NCBI GenBank assembly: GCA_016793165.1
Contig: JAEULA010000008.1
Location: 62,001-126,000, forward strand
Length of the DNA stretch: 64,000 nucleotides
Source: Alphaproteobacteria bacterium
GTDB taxonomy: Bacteria; Pseudomonadota; Alphaproteobacteria; CACIAM-22H2
Direction of reading: 5' to 3'
Each line of letters opens with the position of its first letter. Position 1 is the stretch's first letter. Below, one piece after another: positions 33,256 to 41,184 of the stretch. The notes beneath the pieces are model-generated. The model worked only from the letters and a program-made list of their open reading frames with translations, was not told where the DNA came from and searched no databases. The position numbers and the translations under genes are program-made.

Positions 33256-33990
33256 TTACGGCTTCGCCACGGTCGACGGCATATCGGCGAGATGGGCTTC
33301 GGCCAACCGGTCGTGCCCGCCGAGGACCCCATGGATCCGCGCGGGCGCAGCCAGCAGCAGGTCGACCGCGAGGCCGAGCTCGAGCGAGTCCACGGCCATT
33401 CCCACGGCGGCGGCAGCCTCGGCCAGCCCGGCGAGGGCGGCGTCCGCGAGCTGCAGCGGCGGCATCGGAACGACCGGCGGCGGGTGCGCGGCCGTGCCGG
33501 GCGGCTCGGCGCGCCTGATCGTCCGCGGGATCGTGCAATGGCCCACGTCGCGGCTGTGGACACCTCGGCAGCGCAGCGGGCGGACGGCGTAGATTGCGCA
33601 GCCCTCGGAGGCGTCCAGGAAGGCGCATGCCACGCGGGCGGCCCGCCGGGAGGACCGATCCATGGTCGCCACGCGCGCCGCGACGTCGCGCACGCGGGCC
33701 TGCAGGTCGCGCGTCGCCGCGCCGTCGGCGAGAAGGCGATCGGCAATCGCCACAGCCTCGACCGGCAGGACCGCGACGTGCTGGTGGCAGCAGGCGGCGC
33801 AGCCCGGCGCGCAGGCGAGCGCGCCCAGGGCTTCCTCCGCGGGCCGCAGCGCGGCCCATGCGGCATCGAAGGCCGCTGCGGCCGCCGCAGCCGCCTGCCG
33901 GGCGCGCGCGGCATCGGGTACGTCGCCGAGCGCGCGCGCCGCATCGGACTTCGCCTGGACGCGCAGCATGAGCGCGGCGATGCCGATCAC
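33256..33990 (-). CDS. YkgJ-family cysteine cluster protein
   Basis: This 244-residue protein has a cysteine arrangement like that of the YkgJ/zinc-iron chelatase family: CAPGCAACC near residue 60, then CAFLDASEGCAIYAVRPLRCRG and a later HCTIPR. Such proteins probably bind a metal or Fe-S cluster; no reaction is established. The start GTG at 33990 overlaps the preceding stop (GTGA). An ATG at 33969 is an alternative. The alanine-rich N-terminal 50 residues look helical. It belongs to the minus-strand run leading into map. Confidence 0.8.
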   Translation of the reverse strand: MIGIAALMLRVQAKSDAARALGDVPDAARARQAAAAAAAAFDAAWAALRPAEEALGALACAPGCAACCHQHVAVLPVEAVAIADRLLADGAATRDLQARVRDVAARVATMDRSSRRAARVACAFLDASEGCAIYAVRPLRCRGVHSRDVGHCTIPRTIRRAEPPGTAAHPPPVVPMPPLQLADAALAGLAEAAAAVGMAVDSLELGLAVDLLLAAPARIHGVLGGHDRLAEAHLADMPSTVAKP

Positions 33991-34559
33991 CGCAACGTCT
34001 CCCTGACCGCATGGGGCGGACGGCGGTCGACGATCACGATCTCGGCCGGTGCCGGCACGATTCCGGTGAAGGCGGTGATGTTCACCTGGTGCGTCACCAG
34101 GATCACCGGCGGACCGTGGCCGAGTTCGGCGACCAGGGCGGCGAGGGCGGCCGTCCGGGACGCGGCCAGGTCACGCGAAGCGAAGAACGAGTCGAGCGCC
34201 GGATGCGGCACGACGGGGCCGAGCGCCAGCAGGGTCGCGGTCTCGCGGCAGCGGCACCACCGGCTCGAACGGATCCGCGCCGTCGAGATCCCGGACTGGC
34301 GCAGTCGTGCGCCGAGGGCGCGAGCTTCCGTGCGGCCGGCCTCGTCGAGATTGCGCTGGCTCGCGCAGTCGTCCAGCCGCATCTCGGGTGGGTCGCCGAT
34401 GCCGGGCGCGGTGGCGTGACGAATCAGGGCGATCGCTTCGCCGCGCGCCAGGGCATCGAGCCCGGACGGCGGCGCAGGCGATGCGGCGGCGCCCCCGGGG
34501 AGCCGGGCGATCATGAACAGCAGCGGGAAGGCTGCCGCGGCGCGTCGTGGCAGGTGCAT
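33987..34559 (-). CDS. Exported histidine phosphatase family protein
   Basis: This 190-residue protein belongs to the histidine phosphatase superfamily. The phosphate-accepting histidine lies in IALIRHATAPG (an RHA form of the usual RHG), and the second histidine in VILVTHQVN. A hydrophobic N-terminus with AAASPAPP suggests export. The ATG at 34559 is chosen as the first methionine giving a plausible signal peptide. The substrate is not evident; similar exported members are annotated only as phosphoglycerate-mutase-like. It overlaps the YkgJ-like gene by 4 bp. Confidence 0.8.
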   Translation of the reverse strand: MHLPRRAAAAFPLLFMIARLPGGAAASPAPPSGLDALARGEAIALIRHATAPGIGDPPEMRLDDCASQRNLDEAGRTEARALGARLRQSGISTARIRSSRWCRCRETATLLALGPVVPHPALDSFFASRDLAASRTAALAALVAELGHGPPVILVTHQVNITAFTGIVPAPAEIVIVDRRPPHAVRETLR

Positions 34560-34724
34560 GGCGCGCCTCGATATGGCGCCCGGGCGAGTCATGCCAAGTC
34601 CGGACCAGCGACGGGCGCGCGCTTCGCTGTGATCCTCCGGGCGCCTGCCGACGTAGGATCGTCCTATCGCCGCGCGACGTCGTCGCGATCGGCATCGTTC
34701 GCCCGTTCGAGGAGCCCGATCCCC

Positions 34725-35492
34725 ATGTCGTCCGCCAAGACCGTGACCGCCTGCATCCTCGTCATCGGAAACGAGATCCTCTCGGGCCGCACCAAGGATG
34801 CCAACCTCGCCTGGCTCGCGGTCGAGCTGAACAAGCTCGGCGTTCGGCTGATGGAGGCACGGGTGATTCCCGACATCGAGGGCACGATTGTCGAGACGAT
34901 CAACGCCGTGCGCGGACGCTTCGACTACGTCTTCACCACCGGCGGGATCGGGCCGACCCATGACGACATCACGGCGGCCTGCGTCGCGAAGGCCTTCGGC
35001 GTGCCGCTGATCCGCAACCCCGACGCGGTGCGGCGGCTGCAGGCGCACTACGCGAATCCGGCGGATCTCAACGAAGCGCGCCTGCGCATGGCCAACGCGC
35101 CGGAGGGCGCCGAACTGATCGACAATCCCGTGAGCAAGGCGCCGGGATTTCGCATCGGCAACGTCTACGTCATGGCCGGGGTGCCGACCATCATGCAGGC
35201 GATGTTCGACGGACTTCGCCATCGCCTGGTCGGCGGCGCCCCGATGCTGTCGCGCTCGATCAGCGTCGACCTGCCCGAAGGCGTGATGGCGACCCAGCTG
35301 GCGGCGATCCAGGAGACGCACGGCGAGGTCGAGATCGGCAGCTATCCCTACATGCGCCTCGGCAAGCCGGGGGCGGCCATCGTCCTGCGCTCGGTCGAGG
35401 CGGCCGGGCTCGCGGCCGCAACCGAGGCGGTGAAGGCGATGATGCGGGCGCTCGGGGGCGAGCCGCGCGAGGACCCGGGGAACGGCGGGTAG
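34725..35492 (+). CDS. CinA-like molybdopterin-binding domain protein
   Basis: This 255-residue protein contains the MoCF/MogA-type domain found at the N-terminus of CinA. TACILVIGNEILSGRTKDANLAWL begins it, and FTTGGIGPTHDDITAACVAKAF is the molybdopterin-binding signature. The C-terminal PncC-type amidohydrolase domain of full CinA is absent. In related systems this domain acts as an ADP-ribose or nucleotide pyrophosphatase, or in molybdopterin chemistry; which applies is not decidable. The start at 34725 follows a purine stretch, gaggagcc. It diverges from the histidine phosphatase. Confidence 0.88.
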   Translation: MSSAKTVTACILVIGNEILSGRTKDANLAWLAVELNKLGVRLMEARVIPDIEGTIVETINAVRGRFDYVFTTGGIGPTHDDITAACVAKAFGVPLIRNPDAVRRLQAHYANPADLNEARLRMANAPEGAELIDNPVSKAPGFRIGNVYVMAGVPTIMQAMFDGLRHRLVGGAPMLSRSISVDLPEGVMATQLAAIQETHGEVEIGSYPYMRLGKPGAAIVLRSVEAAGLAAATEAVKAMMRALGGEPREDPGNGG

Positions 35493-35514
35493 CCTGGGCC
35501 GCGTGGGCGCCAAG

Positions 35515-35529
35515 CATTGATTTTCAATG
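35515..35529. promoter_or_regulatory. AT-rich inverted repeat upstream of the pentapeptide gene
   Basis: CATTGA-TTT-TCAATG forms a perfect 6-bp inverted repeat in an AT-rich patch within GC-rich DNA, about 105 bp before the pentapeptide gene and 20 bp before the CtrA site. It resembles an operator more than a terminator, because the stem is AT-rich and very short. The binding protein is unknown. Confidence 0.35.
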
Positions 35530-35547
35530 AAATTTCGGTCCGCCTGA

Positions 35548-35562
35548 TTAACCGCTCGTTAA
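35548..35562 (+). promoter_or_regulatory. CtrA-type binding site TTAA-N7-TTAA
   Basis: TTAA (35548-35551), seven bases ccgctcg, and TTAA (35559-35562) match the alphaproteobacterial CtrA consensus exactly. TTAA is rare in this GC-rich sequence. The site lies about 70 bp upstream of the pentapeptide-repeat start, a normal distance for an activator or repressor at the promoter. CtrA control is inferred from the motif. Confidence 0.6.
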
Positions 35563-35632
35563 GGCTGCAGGCGCCAGACTCCTCATCCTTGAGCAGTGAT
35601 GGGAGGACCGCGGCCGCGGTCGGACCGACGCC

Positions 35633-36979
35633 ATGCGGGCAGAACTCGACGAGAGACGGACGGAATGGCGGCGGCTCACCTCGAGCCAGCTCACCCACGC
35701 CGTCGAGGCGCATCAGCGCTTCCTGAAGGGCGATCAGCGCGGCCTGCGCGCCGATCTGTCCTTCGTCGATCTCGCCGAGTTCGATCTCTCCGGCCTCGAC
35801 CTGCGGCGCGCCCGCCTGGTCGGCGCCCGCTTCGCCTATGCCAAGCTGGCGCGCGCGCGCTTCGCCGCGGCGGATCTCTACGGCGCCGATCTGCGCATGG
35901 CGCGGCTCGAGGGCGCCGACCTGACCGGATGCGATCTGCGCGGCGCGTGCCTGCGCGGCGCGGACCTCTCGGATGCCGTCCTCATCGATGCTGATCTGCG
36001 CGAGGGCAGCCTGCTGCGCGCGGCGGGCGGCGACCTGACGGGCGGCGAGAGCGGCCCCTCGCCGGTGGAGCTGACCCGCGTGACGGCCCATCGCGCCCAT
36101 TTCGCACGCGCCAAGATGGCGCGGGCGATCGCGCTGCAGACCGACTTCACGGACGCGAATCTGCGCTCCGCGCATCTTGTCGGCGCCGACCTGCGCAATG
36201 CTGTGCTCACCGGCGCCAATCTCGTCGAGACCGACCTCTCGACGACCAATCTCAGCGGCGCGACGCTGCGCGGCAGCGACCTCACCGGCGCGAGCTGGGT
36301 CGGCGCGAACTTCGCCGGAGCGGACCTGTCGGGCGCGCTGGTCGATGCCGCCGCCTACGAGGCGGTGGAGCTTACGGACACGAATCTCGCGCGCGCCGAC
36401 GAGGCGGTCCTCGCCCGCCTGCCGGAGATCCTGTCCTCGCATGCGGCCTGGGTGAAGACGGGCGGCCGCGAGGGCCGCCGCGCCGAGCTGTCGCGGGCGG
36501 TCCTGATCCGCCAGGACCTGCGCGAGGCCGTCCTCGGCGCCGCACTGATGTCCTACGTCATCCTGCGCGACAGCGACATGGCGCATGCGCAACTGGCCAT
36601 GGCGGACCTGTCCTTCGCCGACTTGCGCGGCGTCAAGCTCGCCAAGTCCGATCTGCGCGGGGCCAACCTCTATCGCGCGACGCTGACGGGCGCGGATCTT
36701 TCCAGCGCCGACCTGTCGCCGCTCGAGCTCGTCGACGACCGGGCGCGCCGCATGCCTTCGAAGATCGAGCGCGCGCGCCTGGACGGCGCGATGCTTCGCG
36801 GCGCCAGCCTGCGCGGGGCGCGCCTCGTCGGCGCCAGCTTCGCGGGCGCCGACCTGCGCAATGTCGACCTCACGGGCGCGGTGCTTCGCCAGGCGTCCTT
36901 CGCCGGCGCGCTCGTCGACGGCGCGCGCTTCGAGGGCGCCGACCTGCGCGACGCCACGGGCCTGCAGCCCGGCAGCTGA
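35633..36979 (+). CDS. Pentapeptide-repeat protein
   Basis: This 448-residue protein is mostly pentapeptide repeats of the A(D/N)LxG kind, which fold into a right-handed quadrilateral beta-helix. An N-terminal helical cap (about residues 1-37) leads into repeats from about 38 to 245. A second helical segment (about 250-290) resembles the first: it also has a histidine, a hydrophobic pair and a G-x-R-A-(D/E)-L turn into repeats. A second repeat block runs to the end, with a short charged interruption near 370. No signal peptide is present, so it is cytoplasmic. Family members range from DNA-gyrase protectors to scaffolds; the role here is unknown. Confidence 0.9.
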   Translation: MRAELDERRTEWRRLTSSQLTHAVEAHQRFLKGDQRGLRADLSFVDLAEFDLSGLDLRRARLVGARFAYAKLARARFAAADLYGADLRMARLEGADLTGCDLRGACLRGADLSDAVLIDADLREGSLLRAAGGDLTGGESGPSPVELTRVTAHRAHFARAKMARAIALQTDFTDANLRSAHLVGADLRNAVLTGANLVETDLSTTNLSGATLRGSDLTGASWVGANFAGADLSGALVDAAAYEAVELTDTNLARADEAVLARLPEILSSHAAWVKTGGREGRRAELSRAVLIRQDLREAVLGAALMSYVILRDSDMAHAQLAMADLSFADLRGVKLAKSDLRGANLYRATLTGADLSSADLSPLELVDDRARRMPSKIERARLDGAMLRGASLRGARLVGASFAGADLRNVDLTGAVLRQASFAGALVDGARFEGADLRDATGLQPGS

Positions 36980-37043
36980 GCGTCGCCGCCCGAGCCGGCG
37001 GCCCACGCCCGCCGTCCCGGCGTCGAACCCGCCGCACCGCGTC

Positions 37044-37072
37044 TTGAGTGCCGCCCGGCCCACCAGTACCGT
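37044..37072 (+). promoter_or_regulatory. Possible promoter of tRNA-Leu
   Basis: TTGAGT (37044-37049) and TACCGT (37067-37072) with a 17-nt spacer lie about 16 bp before the mature tRNA 5' end. The -10 box is weak, but position and spacing fit a tRNA promoter. Confidence 0.4.
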
Positions 37073-37087
37073 CCGCCGCCCGACGAA

Positions 37088-37174
37088 GCCCGCTTGGCGG
37101 AATCGGTAGACGCATCGGACTTAAAATCCGAAGCCCGCAAGGGCGTGCCGGTTCAAGTCCGGCAGCGGGCACCA
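37088..37174 (+). tRNA. tRNA-Leu (anticodon TAA)
   Basis: The 87-nt class II tRNA has acceptor stem gcccgct / agcgggc and an encoded CCA. The anticodon arm is tcgga-CTTAAAA-tccga, giving TAA (codon UUA). The long variable arm and a canonical T-arm (gttcaag loop) support leucine. No integration signature such as a downstream integrase or duplicated 3' end is seen. Confidence 0.95.
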
Positions 37175-37243
37175 GGGCAGGAGCGACGGGTGCGTCGCGG
37201 GCGGACGACGCCGCGCGCGCGACATCCGGGAGGGGAGAGGGGC

Positions 37244-37990
37244 ATGCGACGGATCTTCATCACCGGCTCGTCGAGCGGCATCGGCGCCGCCGCGGCGCGC
37301 CGCCTCGCGGGGCCGGGATCGGCCTTCGCCATCCATGCGCGCGCCAATCTCGACGGGGCGCGAGCGGTCGCCGACGAACTGATCGCGAAGGGCGCCCGCG
37401 CCAGCGTCGTCCAGGGCGACCTCGAGGAGCCGGGCCGCGCGCGCGCCCTGGTCGGCGCCGCGGCGGACGCGCTCGGCGGACTCGACGTGCTGGTCGCCAA
37501 TGCCGGCTTCGCGGATCGCACGCGGCTCGACGACCTCGATACCGCGCGATTCTTGCGCTCGATCCAGGTGATCGAGACGGCCTTCCTCGAACTCGTGCAG
37601 GCGGCGCGCCCGCTGCTCGCGGCCGCGAGCGAGCCGCGGATCGTCGCGGTCGGCTCGTTCGTCGCGCACAGCTTCCGCACCGATGCCCCGGTCTTCCTCG
37701 CCTCGGCCGCGGCGAAGGGCGGCCTCGAGGCGATGGTGCGCGCGCTCGCCGTCGAGCTCGCACCGCAGGCGATCACCGTCAATGCCGTCGTTCCCGGCGC
37801 CATCGAGAAGGATCGCGGCACCCACTCGGCGATGACGCCCGAGCAATGGCGAACGACCGTCGCCCGCATCCCGCTCGCGCGGCTGGGCAAGCCGACGGAT
37901 GTCGCCGCGGCCATCGCCTTCCTCGCCTCGGCGGAGGCCGGCTACATCACAGGCCAGATGCTGCACGTGAACGGCGGGCTCATCATGTGA
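37244..37990 (+). CDS. SDR-family protein lacking the catalytic tyrosine
   Basis: This 248-residue short-chain dehydrogenase/reductase fold protein has the cofactor motif TGSSSGIG (7-14), the VANAG motif near residue 85, and the C-terminal YITGQMLHVNGG. Ser138 occupies the catalytic serine position and Lys158 the lysine. Between them, however, there is no tyrosine at all: the stretch reads FLASAAAKGG, so either Phe151 or Ser154 replaces it. A classical oxidoreductase is therefore doubtful, and a binding, regulatory or unusual catalytic role is possible. The start has a strong gggaggggagagg site. It lies 69 bp after tRNA-Leu and converges with the BTLCP gene. Confidence 0.85.
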   Translation: MRRIFITGSSSGIGAAAARRLAGPGSAFAIHARANLDGARAVADELIAKGARASVVQGDLEEPGRARALVGAAADALGGLDVLVANAGFADRTRLDDLDTARFLRSIQVIETAFLELVQAARPLLAAASEPRIVAVGSFVAHSFRTDAPVFLASAAAKGGLEAMVRALAVELAPQAITVNAVVPGAIEKDRGTHSAMTPEQWRTTVARIPLARLGKPTDVAAAIAFLASAEAGYITGQMLHVNGGLIM

Positions 37991-38003
37991 GCCGGCGTCG
38001 CGG

Positions 38004-38696
38004 CTATTTGCCGCGGTGCAGCCACCAGCGGTCCTCGTTGATCGAGTAGATCGCCCGGTAGTGGAGGACGCGACGCGCGTCGACGACCTGGGGGATCTGG
38101 TTGTCGAGCACGAGCAGGCGGTCGCCGTCGGCGACGACGAGCACCGCATGTGCGATCCCGAGATTGAGGTCGTCGAGCACGACGATGCGCAGTTCCGCCG
38201 CGCTGAGGCCGAGTTGACGGAGCGTCACGTATTTCGCGACGGCGTAGTCCTCGCAGTCGCCGCTGCGCGCGAGGAACTGCAGCGGGCTCGCCCAGTAGTC
38301 GGCCGCGCCCCAGTTCACCGGATCGACGATGTAGGGCTGGCGGTTGAAGAACGCGTTGACCGCATCGATGCGCTCGCGGCGGGCCCGGCCCTGGAGCGAA
38401 TGCACGAGCTGCCGCCATTCCGCGACGATGCAGCGGCCGCGGAACTGCAGCGTGCAGGGCTCGTCATACGCGGGCGTCTCGTGGATCAGCCGCTCGAGCA
38501 CCGCGGTCCAGCGCTTGAATGCGACGAGATTCGAGCCGGGCGCCTCGCCCGCGCCGAACACCGCCGGAAACGCCGCCACGGGCGTCGCGGACGCCGACGG
38601 CTGGGGCAGCGCCTCGGCGGCAGTAGTCGCTATGAACGACGCCCAGAGTGAGGCCGTTAACACGACACGAAGGATCGCGCGGTGACAATGCGGCAT
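38004..38696 (-). CDS. Transglutaminase-like cysteine protease (BTLCP, LapG-like)
   Basis: This 230-residue exported protein belongs to the bacterial transglutaminase-like cysteine proteinase family, which includes LapG. The predicted triad is Cys148 (SGDCEDYA), His183 (IAHAVLVV) and Asp198 (VLDNQ). A signal peptide occupies about residues 1-28. LapG cuts large adhesins near the N-terminus and so releases biofilm cells. The family is often encoded beside type I secretion genes, as here, where an exporter starts 0.5 kb away on the other strand. Neither a LapD-type receptor nor a giant adhesin gene is in the window, so the substrate is open. Confidence 0.88.
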   Translation of the reverse strand: MPHCHRAILRVVLTASLWASFIATTAAEALPQPSASATPVAAFPAVFGAGEAPGSNLVAFKRWTAVLERLIHETPAYDEPCTLQFRGRCIVAEWRQLVHSLQGRARRERIDAVNAFFNRQPYIVDPVNWGAADYWASPLQFLARSGDCEDYAVAKYVTLRQLGLSAAELRIVVLDDLNLGIAHAVLVVADGDRLLVLDNQIPQVVDARRVLHYRAIYSINEDRWWLHRGK

Positions 38697-38725
38697 CGCG
38701 AGGGGAGTGGGCGAGAGGTCGCGCG

Positions 38726-39124
38726 ATGCTCTTCGATTGCGGTAAACGAAGCGTGAAGCCGGCGATGCTCGCGGCCGTCCTCTGGACGACGCTGGCCGGC
38801 ACGGCGGCCGGCACCGACGCCCGGGCCCTGCAGGGGCGATGGGCGGTCGATCCGGCCGATTGCACGAGCAACCGTTATGTCTGGGTCTTCTCGAACGACC
38901 GCGCCGGCCTCTTCGTCGACAACGGCGCGGTCAGCGGCTGGCGGCGCGCGACCTACGCGCAGGGCGGCGAGGGCGTCATCAGCGTCGTGCTCGACGGCGC
39001 GCCACGGCGCGAGTTCCGCTGGCGGCTGAGCGGACCCGACGAGATGGCGACCGCCGAGATCCTCGAGAACGGGCGCCGGGTGGAGACGCGCAGCTTCCAG
39101 GTCTGGCGACGCTGCGGCGGCTGA
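38726..39124 (+). CDS. Small exported protein of unknown function
   Basis: I do not recognise this 132-residue protein. A signal peptide is likely in the first 35 residues (hydrophobic MLAAVLWTTLAGTAAG, then DARALQG). The mature part, with GRWAVDPADCTSNRYVW and later RRCGG, has two cysteines that could pair and a beta-rich pattern resembling small periplasmic lipocalin-like or DUF domains. ATG at 38726 is preferred; ATG 38765 is an alternative. It diverges from the protease gene with only 29 bp between starts and precedes the type I secretion operon by about 110 bp. Confidence 0.6.
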   Translation: MLFDCGKRSVKPAMLAAVLWTTLAGTAAGTDARALQGRWAVDPADCTSNRYVWVFSNDRAGLFVDNGAVSGWRRATYAQGGEGVISVVLDGAPRREFRWRLSGPDEMATAEILENGRRVETRSFQVWRRCGG

Positions 39125-39200
39125 GTCGCCGCCACCGGCCGCCCGGGACGGGCGGAGCCGGGTTCATCGCCGATTAAGGTTGGGGAAAACGCGTCGGCAA

Positions 39201-39215
39201 TTAACCGAGCTTGAA
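39201..39215 (+). promoter_or_regulatory. Imperfect CtrA-like site before the type I secretion operon
   Basis: TTAA, seven bases, then TGAA differs from the CtrA consensus at one position. It ends about 20 bp before the ATG at 39235. A second lone TTAA occurs at 39174. This is weak evidence on its own and is listed because a perfect site occurs 3.6 kb away. Confidence 0.25.
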
Positions 39216-39234
39216 CCCTGCGGCTGGCAACCTG

Positions 39235-41184
39235 ATGCACACCGTCAGAAAGCCGTTTCATGCTGCCGAAACCCCCACCCGGTCCAAGGGCTTGGCACCC
39301 TTGACCCCGAGCCGCCGGCCGGCACACGAAGAGCCGCGCACGACCGCCGCGCCGCGCAGCCTGCGCGCCGGCGGCGACCGGCTGCGCCGTGGGCTCAAGC
39401 TCGTTTTCGATCCGATGGTGCTCGCGGCGACGGTCGTGGTGAACCTCCTCGCCCTGGCGATGCCCGCCGTGCTGCTGCAGGTCTACGATCGCATCATCCC
39501 CAACGGCAGTGTCGACACGCTCATCCTGCTGGTCAGCGGGCTTGCCCTGGCCTTCGCGATGGACGCCGTCCTGCGGATGGCGCGCGCCATGCTTGCCGGC
39601 TGGGCCGGCGCGCGCTTCGAGTTCCAGCTCGGCTCCGAAGCGGTCGACCGCCTCCTGCATGCGGACCAGCGCGTCGCAGGCGACGCGGCGGTCGGCGTCA
39701 ATCTCGACCGCCTCGCCGCGATCGACCAGCTGCGCGACTTCTACGCCAACCAGGGCGCCATCGTTCTCATCGACCTGCCGTTCGCGGTGATCTTCCTGCT
39801 GCTGGTCGCGCTGATCGCCGGGCCGCTGGTTCTCGTCCCGCTGACCGGCCTCGCCTTGTTCGGCGCGCTCGCGTTCCAGGTCGGCCAGCGTCTGCGCAAG
39901 GCCCTCAGCGAGCGCGGCGTGATCGACGACCGTCGGATGAGCTTCATCATCGAGATCCTGTCGGGCGTGCACACGCTCAAGGCGCTCGCGATGGAGACGC
40001 TGATGGTCCGTCGCTACGAGCGACTTATGAACAGCGTCGCCCAGGAGGTCTATCGCACCGCGCTGCTGTCGGGGACCGCGCAGACTATCGGCAGCTCGTT
40101 CATGCAGGTCGTCGCCTTCGCGGTCGCTGCCATCGGCAGCATGCTCGTGCTGTCGGAGGAGATGACGGTCGGCGGTCTCGCGGCCTGCACCATGCTCGCC
40201 GGTCGCGCGCTGCAGCCGATGCTGCGGGCGATGGGGATCTGGACGCACTTCCAGGCGATCCGCGTCGCCCATGACCGCCTCGACGCGATCTTCGCGACGC
40301 CGCTGGCGCCGGGGCAGGGTGGCGAGGCGATCACCGTCAATGCCGGGGCGATCGAGCTGCGCAACGTGGTGTTCGGCTATCTCGCCGACCGGCCGGTGCT
40401 GCGCGGAATCGACATCTCGATCGAGCCCGGCGAATGCATCGGGATCACCGGCGGAAACGGCGCGGGCAAGTCGACGCTGCTGTCGGTCATGGGCGGGTTG
40501 CTGGCGCCCAACGAGGGCAGCGTCAGCATCGACGGCCAGACGCTGGCCACGGCCGATCGCGGCAGCTACGTGCGACAGGTCGGCTATCTGCCGCAGCACT
40601 GCACGCTGTTCCACGGCACGCTGCTCGAGAACCTCACGATGTTCCGCGGCCGCCGCTACTACGAGGAGGCCCTGAGGCTGGCCGGCGAGCTGGGCCTCGA
40701 CGAATACATCGCGCGACTGCCGCAGGGCTACGACACCCAGATCGATTCGTCGGCCCACGACCAGCTGCCGGGCGGCGTCCGTCAGCGCATCGCGGTCATC
40801 CGCGCGCTCATCGACAAGCCCAAGATCATCCTGTTCGACGAGGCGAATACCGCGCTCGACCATGCGAGCGACATGCGACTCAAGGAGCTGCTGCGCCGTC
40901 TTCGCGGCCACGTCTCGATCGTGCTCGTGAGCTACCGGCCGTCGCTCCTCGAGCTTGCCGACCGCCGCTTCGAGCTCGTCGAGGGCCGGCTGTCGCCATG
41001 GGCGCCACCGCAGGCGCAGCAGGGACCCCCGCCCCAGCCGGGTCCGCGGCCACCGTCCGAACCGGCAATCCAGCCATCCCAAGCGAGACCCGCAGCGGCG
41101 CCGACCACGGCGCCGACGCCCGTTCAGGTCCTGGCCCAGGCCAAGCTGCACGTCCCCGCCGTCGACGTCGGGGGGGCGGCATGA
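39235..41184 (+). CDS. Type I secretion ABC transporter subunit 1
   Basis: This 649-residue protein has an ABC transmembrane domain (about residues 60-350) and an ATPase domain. Walker A is GGNGAGKS at 406-413, the Q-loop glutamine is 454, and Walker B is IILFDE ending in Glu536. Two ATPase motifs depart from consensus: the signature reads LPGGV (511-515), and the switch histidine is replaced by Tyr567. A proline/alanine-rich tail of about 60 residues follows the domain. It overlaps the next ABC gene by 4 bp. The start is ambiguous (ATG 39235 or TTG 39211). It probably forms a heterodimer with its neighbour to export a protein. Confidence 0.88.
   Translation: MHTVRKPFHAAETPTRSKGLAPLTPSRRPAHEEPRTTAAPRSLRAGGDRLRRGLKLVFDPMVLAATVVVNLLALAMPAVLLQVYDRIIPNGSVDTLILLVSGLALAFAMDAVLRMARAMLAGWAGARFEFQLGSEAVDRLLHADQRVAGDAAVGVNLDRLAAIDQLRDFYANQGAIVLIDLPFAVIFLLLVALIAGPLVLVPLTGLALFGALAFQVGQRLRKALSERGVIDDRRMSFIIEILSGVHTLKALAMETLMVRRYERLMNSVAQEVYRTALLSGTAQTIGSSFMQVVAFAVAAIGSMLVLSEEMTVGGLAACTMLAGRALQPMLRAMGIWTHFQAIRVAHDRLDAIFATPLAPGQGGEAITVNAGAIELRNVVFGYLADRPVLRGIDISIEPGECIGITGGNGAGKSTLLSVMGGLLAPNEGSVSIDGQTLATADRGSYVRQVGYLPQHCTLFHGTLLENLTMFRGRRYYEEALRLAGELGLDEYIARLPQGYDTQIDSSAHDQLPGGVRQRIAVIRALIDKPKIILFDEANTALDHASDMRLKELLRRLRGHVSIVLVSYRPSLLELADRRFELVEGRLSPWAPPQAQQGPPPQPGPRPPSEPAIQPSQARPAAAPTTAPTPVQVLAQAKLHVPAVDVGGAA

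Noticed and set aside
35633..36979. DNA tandem repeat or CRISPR-like array
   Set aside because: The repetition is at the protein level (pentapeptides) with varied codons; there are no constant repeats with spacers.
37088..37243. Integration site at tRNA-Leu
   Set aside because: No integrase, no duplicated tRNA 3' end and no change of gene style follow; the downstream genes look chromosomal.
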